Source: Gemmata massiliana
GTDB lineage: Bacteria > Planctomycetota > Planctomycetia > Gemmatales > Gemmataceae
DNA: 64,000 bases
NCBI GenBank assembly: GCA_000531095.1
Contig: HG799462.1
Location: forward strand, 871,551-935,550
Reading direction: 5' to 3'
The notes under the pieces are model-generated. The model saw only the letters and a list, made by a program, of their open reading frames with translations, did no database searches and was not told where the DNA came from. Shown piece by piece: positions 63,958-64,000 of this stretch. Made by a program: the position numbers and the translations under genes. Within the stretch, counting starts at the first letter, position 1, and each line of letters starts with the position of its first letter.

Positions 63958-64000
63958 CGTTTCAGTTCCCCGTTGCGATCGAACGGGCCGCTCCCTTGCC

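Noticed and set aside
1-64000. CRISPR array, tRNA, rRNA, phage or transposase genes
   Set aside because: No regularly spaced direct repeats, cloverleaf-like segments, rRNA motifs, integrase or transposase motifs were seen by eye on either strand.

Overview
The window looks like chromosomal DNA of a high-GC planctomycete, most likely of the Gemmata group (inference). Supporting content: DUF1559 prepilin-like proteins, a DUF1501 protein, a PEP-CTERM protein, an alternative complex III operon, many secreted beta-propeller and Tat-type proteins, and intergenic spacers crowded with GC-rich palindromes. No rRNA, tRNA, CRISPR array, transposase or phage gene was seen.

Region 1 (0.2-13.7 kb, plus strand) is a respiratory cluster. 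Alternative complex III comes first: pentaheme ActA, iron-sulfur/molybdopterin-like ActB, a fused ActC-ActD, monoheme ActE and ActF. It is followed by a small membrane protein, a CcoS-like protein and a cbb3-type oxidase (CcoN, CcoO, a membrane-anchored monoheme cytochrome c in the CcoP position, and a 41-residue coupled ORF). Together these would carry electrons from quinol through cytochrome c to oxygen.

Region 2 (13.8-24.5 kb) holds mixed single genes: a lipoprotein with a phosphatase-like domain lacking the catalytic Cys, a HAD phosphatase, a coiled-coil protein that looks like a degenerate SF1 helicase, a secreted transglutaminase-like protein, a PQQ-type propeller, secreted and membrane proteins, and a low-GC spacer.

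Region 3 (24.8-42.1 kb) is rich in planctomycete surface and secreted proteins: two DUF1559 plus lipoprotein pairs, DUF1501, a sugar dehydrogenase-like double propeller, ankyrin proteins, a cobalamin riboswitch ahead of a PEP-CTERM protein, a formylglycine-generating enzyme homologue, two alpha/beta hydrolases, a Gfo/Idh/MocA oxidoreductase and a membrane Cys-His hydrolase.

Region 4 (42.4-59.5 kb, minus strand) is a type IV pilus/type II secretion-like locus. In transcription order: GspE/PilB ATPase, PilT, a second GspE/PilB, GspF/PilC, two GspG-like prepilins, then H-, I-, J- and K-like pseudopilins. The K-like protein is a giant of 1565 residues. The PilT has Ile in place of the Walker A Lys.

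Region 5 (59.9-63.9 kb, plus strand) holds a Uma2 nuclease-fold protein, an ADP-ribosylglycohydrolase and elongation factor G with a clear terminator.

The most notable candidates are the riboswitch-controlled PEP-CTERM protein, the PilT with a mutated Walker A, the pseudo-helicase, the enlarged GHIJK pseudopilin set, and a 23-nt TGTTAGC-repeat element found in two spacers.
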